A stretch of DNA of 33,773 bases from Acanthamoeba sp. SK_2022b (lineage: Eukaryota; Discosea; Longamoebia; Acanthamoebidae), in assembly GCA_027943245.1 (NCBI GenBank), contig JANDJZ010000587.1, positions 1 through 33,773 of the forward strand, read 5' to 3'. The position numbers and the translations under genes are program-made. Shown piece after piece: positions 32,527 to 33,773 of the stretch (the first letter of the stretch is position 1; the number at the start of each line of letters is the position of its first letter). The notes below the pieces were generated by a model. That model worked only from the letters and a program-made list of their open reading frames with translations. It searched no databases and was not told the origin of the DNA.

Positions 32527-32619
32527 TGCTTCTCCATCTTTGTTTCTTTTGGTGGGGTCCATAAAAATGAACTTTTTACCTTAAAAAACCCCACCAAAAG
32601 AAACAAAGATGGAGAAGCA
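32527..32619. repeat. Perfect 32-bp inverted repeat over the SAP gene start
   Basis: The left arm 32527-32558 is the exact reverse complement of the right arm 32588-32619, with a 29-base spacer. The right arm contains the ATG at 32609 and the first 11 coding bases. The match stops abruptly at both ends. In RNA it would form a 32-bp hairpin over the start codon if transcription begins upstream of 32527. Confidence 0.95.
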
Positions 32620-33299
32620 CACAGTACCTGAGCTCAAGGAGATGTGCCGCGCTCGTGGTCTAAAAGTCGGTGGCACCAAGCGTGACCTCCTTGACAGACT
32701 CAACAGCAGCCCTGGGGCCCCAGACGCACTGCCCCCTGCCCCCAAAAGGCCACGCACGACTACCGGTGGCCGCCCAACGGCTCGCAACATTGGCAAGATG
32801 CTCGAGGCGGTGGGCGTGGCGGCCAGCTTCTGCAGCCATCACCAAGGGCCACCTGCGCTGGAACGGCACGGCCGAGGAGCTCGACCAGCCCGCGGTCCGC
32901 GCCGACGGCACGCTCCTGGAGGTCTCGGGCGAAGCCGTAGGCGACTGCAGCCACAAGTGGAACCCCACCCTGCGGTCCCTCCTCGAGCAAACCGACTGCC
33001 CAGGCTTGGGCTACGAGGACGGCATGGACAGCGCCACCGTGCGGTGCCCGGTCAAGGAGGACGGCGAGGTGTGCGGGAGCCCCATCTACGTCGCCGACAT
33101 GTGCAGCGGAGGCTTCAGGGCGGACAGCGGCAAGTTCTTCAACCACTGCACCGAGTGCAAGGGCCTGGGCAAGTGCATGGGAGACTACCGCACGGCCCAC
33201 TGCAGCAACTGCGGCAAGCACTACTTCGCTGGCCTCTCCGGATTTCCCTGCTCCTGCTCTGAAGAGGGAAAGGGCTTCTTTGATGACGACGACTACTAA
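32609..33299 (+). pseudogene. SAP-domain/Cys-rich protein, copy 1, with a one-base frameshift
   Basis: The N-terminus is a SAP motif (VPELKEMCRARGLKVGGTKR, then DLLDRL), a short DNA- or chromatin-binding helix pair. The frame then breaks: compared with copy 2 an extra G lies at about 32816, and the homologous reading continues one frame over as GHLRWNGTAEELDQP. From there the frame is open to TAA at 33299 and includes a Cys-rich domain with CPVKEDGEVC, HCTECKGLGKC and HCSNCGKHYF, probably zinc-binding, and an acidic end (FFDDDDY). No splice pair removes the shift. A sequencing or assembly error, or a recent inactivation, explains it equally well. Intact, the protein would be about 230 residues. 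Copy 2 follows 820 bases downstream in the same direction. I do not know the family beyond the SAP motif. Confidence 0.7.
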
Positions 33300-33428
33300 C
33301 GAATCTTTACCACACACGCGTTCTTTGCGACTCTTCCTTTTGGTTGCCTCTCCTTTTGGTCGAACTTTTAGTGGAATTTTTATTGTTGGGCAAACGTTGC
33401 GATCAATCAAATTCACCAAGGGATGGAG

Positions 33429-33773
33429 ATGGAGAAACACACGGTACCTGAGCTCAAGGAGATGTGCCGCGCTCGTGGTCTCAAGGTCGGCGGCACCAAG
33501 CGTGACCTCATCGACCGACTCCACAGCAACTCCGAGAACGTCACCACATCGGACGGGCAGCCGCCCCGCGCCGCCGAGACCGACAGCCACAGCCGCCCGA
33601 CGGCTGACAACATTGGCCGGCTGCTCAAGGCGGCGGGCTGGCGCCGGAGCAAGTTCTCGCACTGCGCCGCCGCGGCCATCGTCCACGGCCACCTGCGCTG
33701 GAACGGCACGGCCGCGGAGCTCGACCGGCCCGCGGTCCTCGGCGCCGACGGCACGCTCCTGGAGGTCTCGGCC
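33429..33773 (+). CDS. SAP-domain protein, copy 2 (runs off right edge)
   Basis: The frame is open to the window end (115 codons). The first 40 residues are almost the same as copy 1 (MEKHTVPELKEMCRARGLKV), followed by a divergent Ser/Thr-rich linker and then NIGRLLKAAGWRRSKFSHC and GHLRWNGTAAELDRP. DNA identity with copy 1 is high at both ends and lower in the linker, as in an old tandem duplication. An in-frame ATG at 33423 would add two residues; I chose 33429 by homology to copy 1. The Cys-rich half lies beyond the window. Unlike copy 1 the frame is unbroken here. Confidence 0.75.
   Translation, partial: MEKHTVPELKEMCRARGLKVGGTKRDLIDRLHSNSENVTTSDGQPPRAAETDSHSRPTADNIGRLLKAAGWRRSKFSHCAAAAIVHGHLRWNGTAAELDRPAVLGADGTLLEVSA

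Noticed and set aside
32760..33692. 310-codon minus-strand frame across the SAP genes
   Set aside because: Shadow of the GC-rich plus-strand coding sequence; the plus strand has the SAP motif and Cys pairs.

Overview
The window reads as nuclear DNA of a gene-dense, intron-rich unicellular eukaryote. The best fit is an amoebozoan close to Acanthamoeba. Exons are GC-rich. I could place about 96 short introns in 11 genes, most with donors of the form GTACGY, GTGCGY or GTACAC and many with AT-rich interiors. The gene set also fits: a hisactophilin-like protein, a mitochondrial-type HslV, a long CD36/LIMP-2 protein, an LRR-BTB protein and EF-hand/SPRY signalling. This is an inference; no rRNA or species marker lies in the window. 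Gene models were spliced by hand. Seven of them (HslV, the 80-residue protein, L2HGDH, both transporters, LRR-BTB and EF-hand-SPRY) keep one open frame through every junction with total lengths divisible by three, and so do the CD36-like and hisactophilin-like models.

Layout. 1-3395 (-): the N-terminal ~690 residues of a large GHKL-type ATPase of the fungal DUF3684 kind, running off the left edge. 3584-4827 (+): HslV protease. 4978-5416 (-): an 80-residue coiled-coil protein. 5495-7589 (+): L-2-hydroxyglutarate dehydrogenase. 7645-11184 is a gene-poor stretch of decayed or unassigned coding sequence on the minus strand: an F-box-like gene remnant, a fragment of unknown family, a Cys-containing fragment and one orphan exon. 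11478-13796 and 14177-16671 (both -): two different MFS transporters in tandem. 17351-21302 (+): CD36/LIMP-2-like receptor. 21463-24337 (-): LRR-BTB-coiled coil-BTB protein. 24653-27759 (+): secreted GH35 beta-galactosidase. 28173-28842 (+): hisactophilin-like protein. 28999-31216 (-): myristoylatable EF-hand-SPRY protein. 31217-32526: a block of unusual composition with no intact gene. 32609-33299 and 33429-end (+): tandem SAP-domain/Cys-rich genes, the first frameshifted and starting inside a perfect 32-bp inverted repeat.

The genes do not form one pathway. Several are divergent pairs sharing short promoters (78 to 679 bp). Loose themes are mitochondrial proteolysis and metabolism (HslV, L2HGDH), endolysosomal and secretory function (CD36/LIMP-2, beta-galactosidase, transporters) and Ca2+/pH/actin sensing (EF-hand-SPRY, hisactophilin).

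The most notable signals are in RNA processing. Four introns need a GC-AG pair with the donor CAG|GCAC(A/G)C; one is fixed by a conserved protein motif. Every long dinucleotide array lies in an intron, and in the sense orientation GT arrays sit on the donor side and AC arrays on the acceptor side, with one GT array lying mid-intron. Third is the 32-bp inverted repeat over the SAP start codon.
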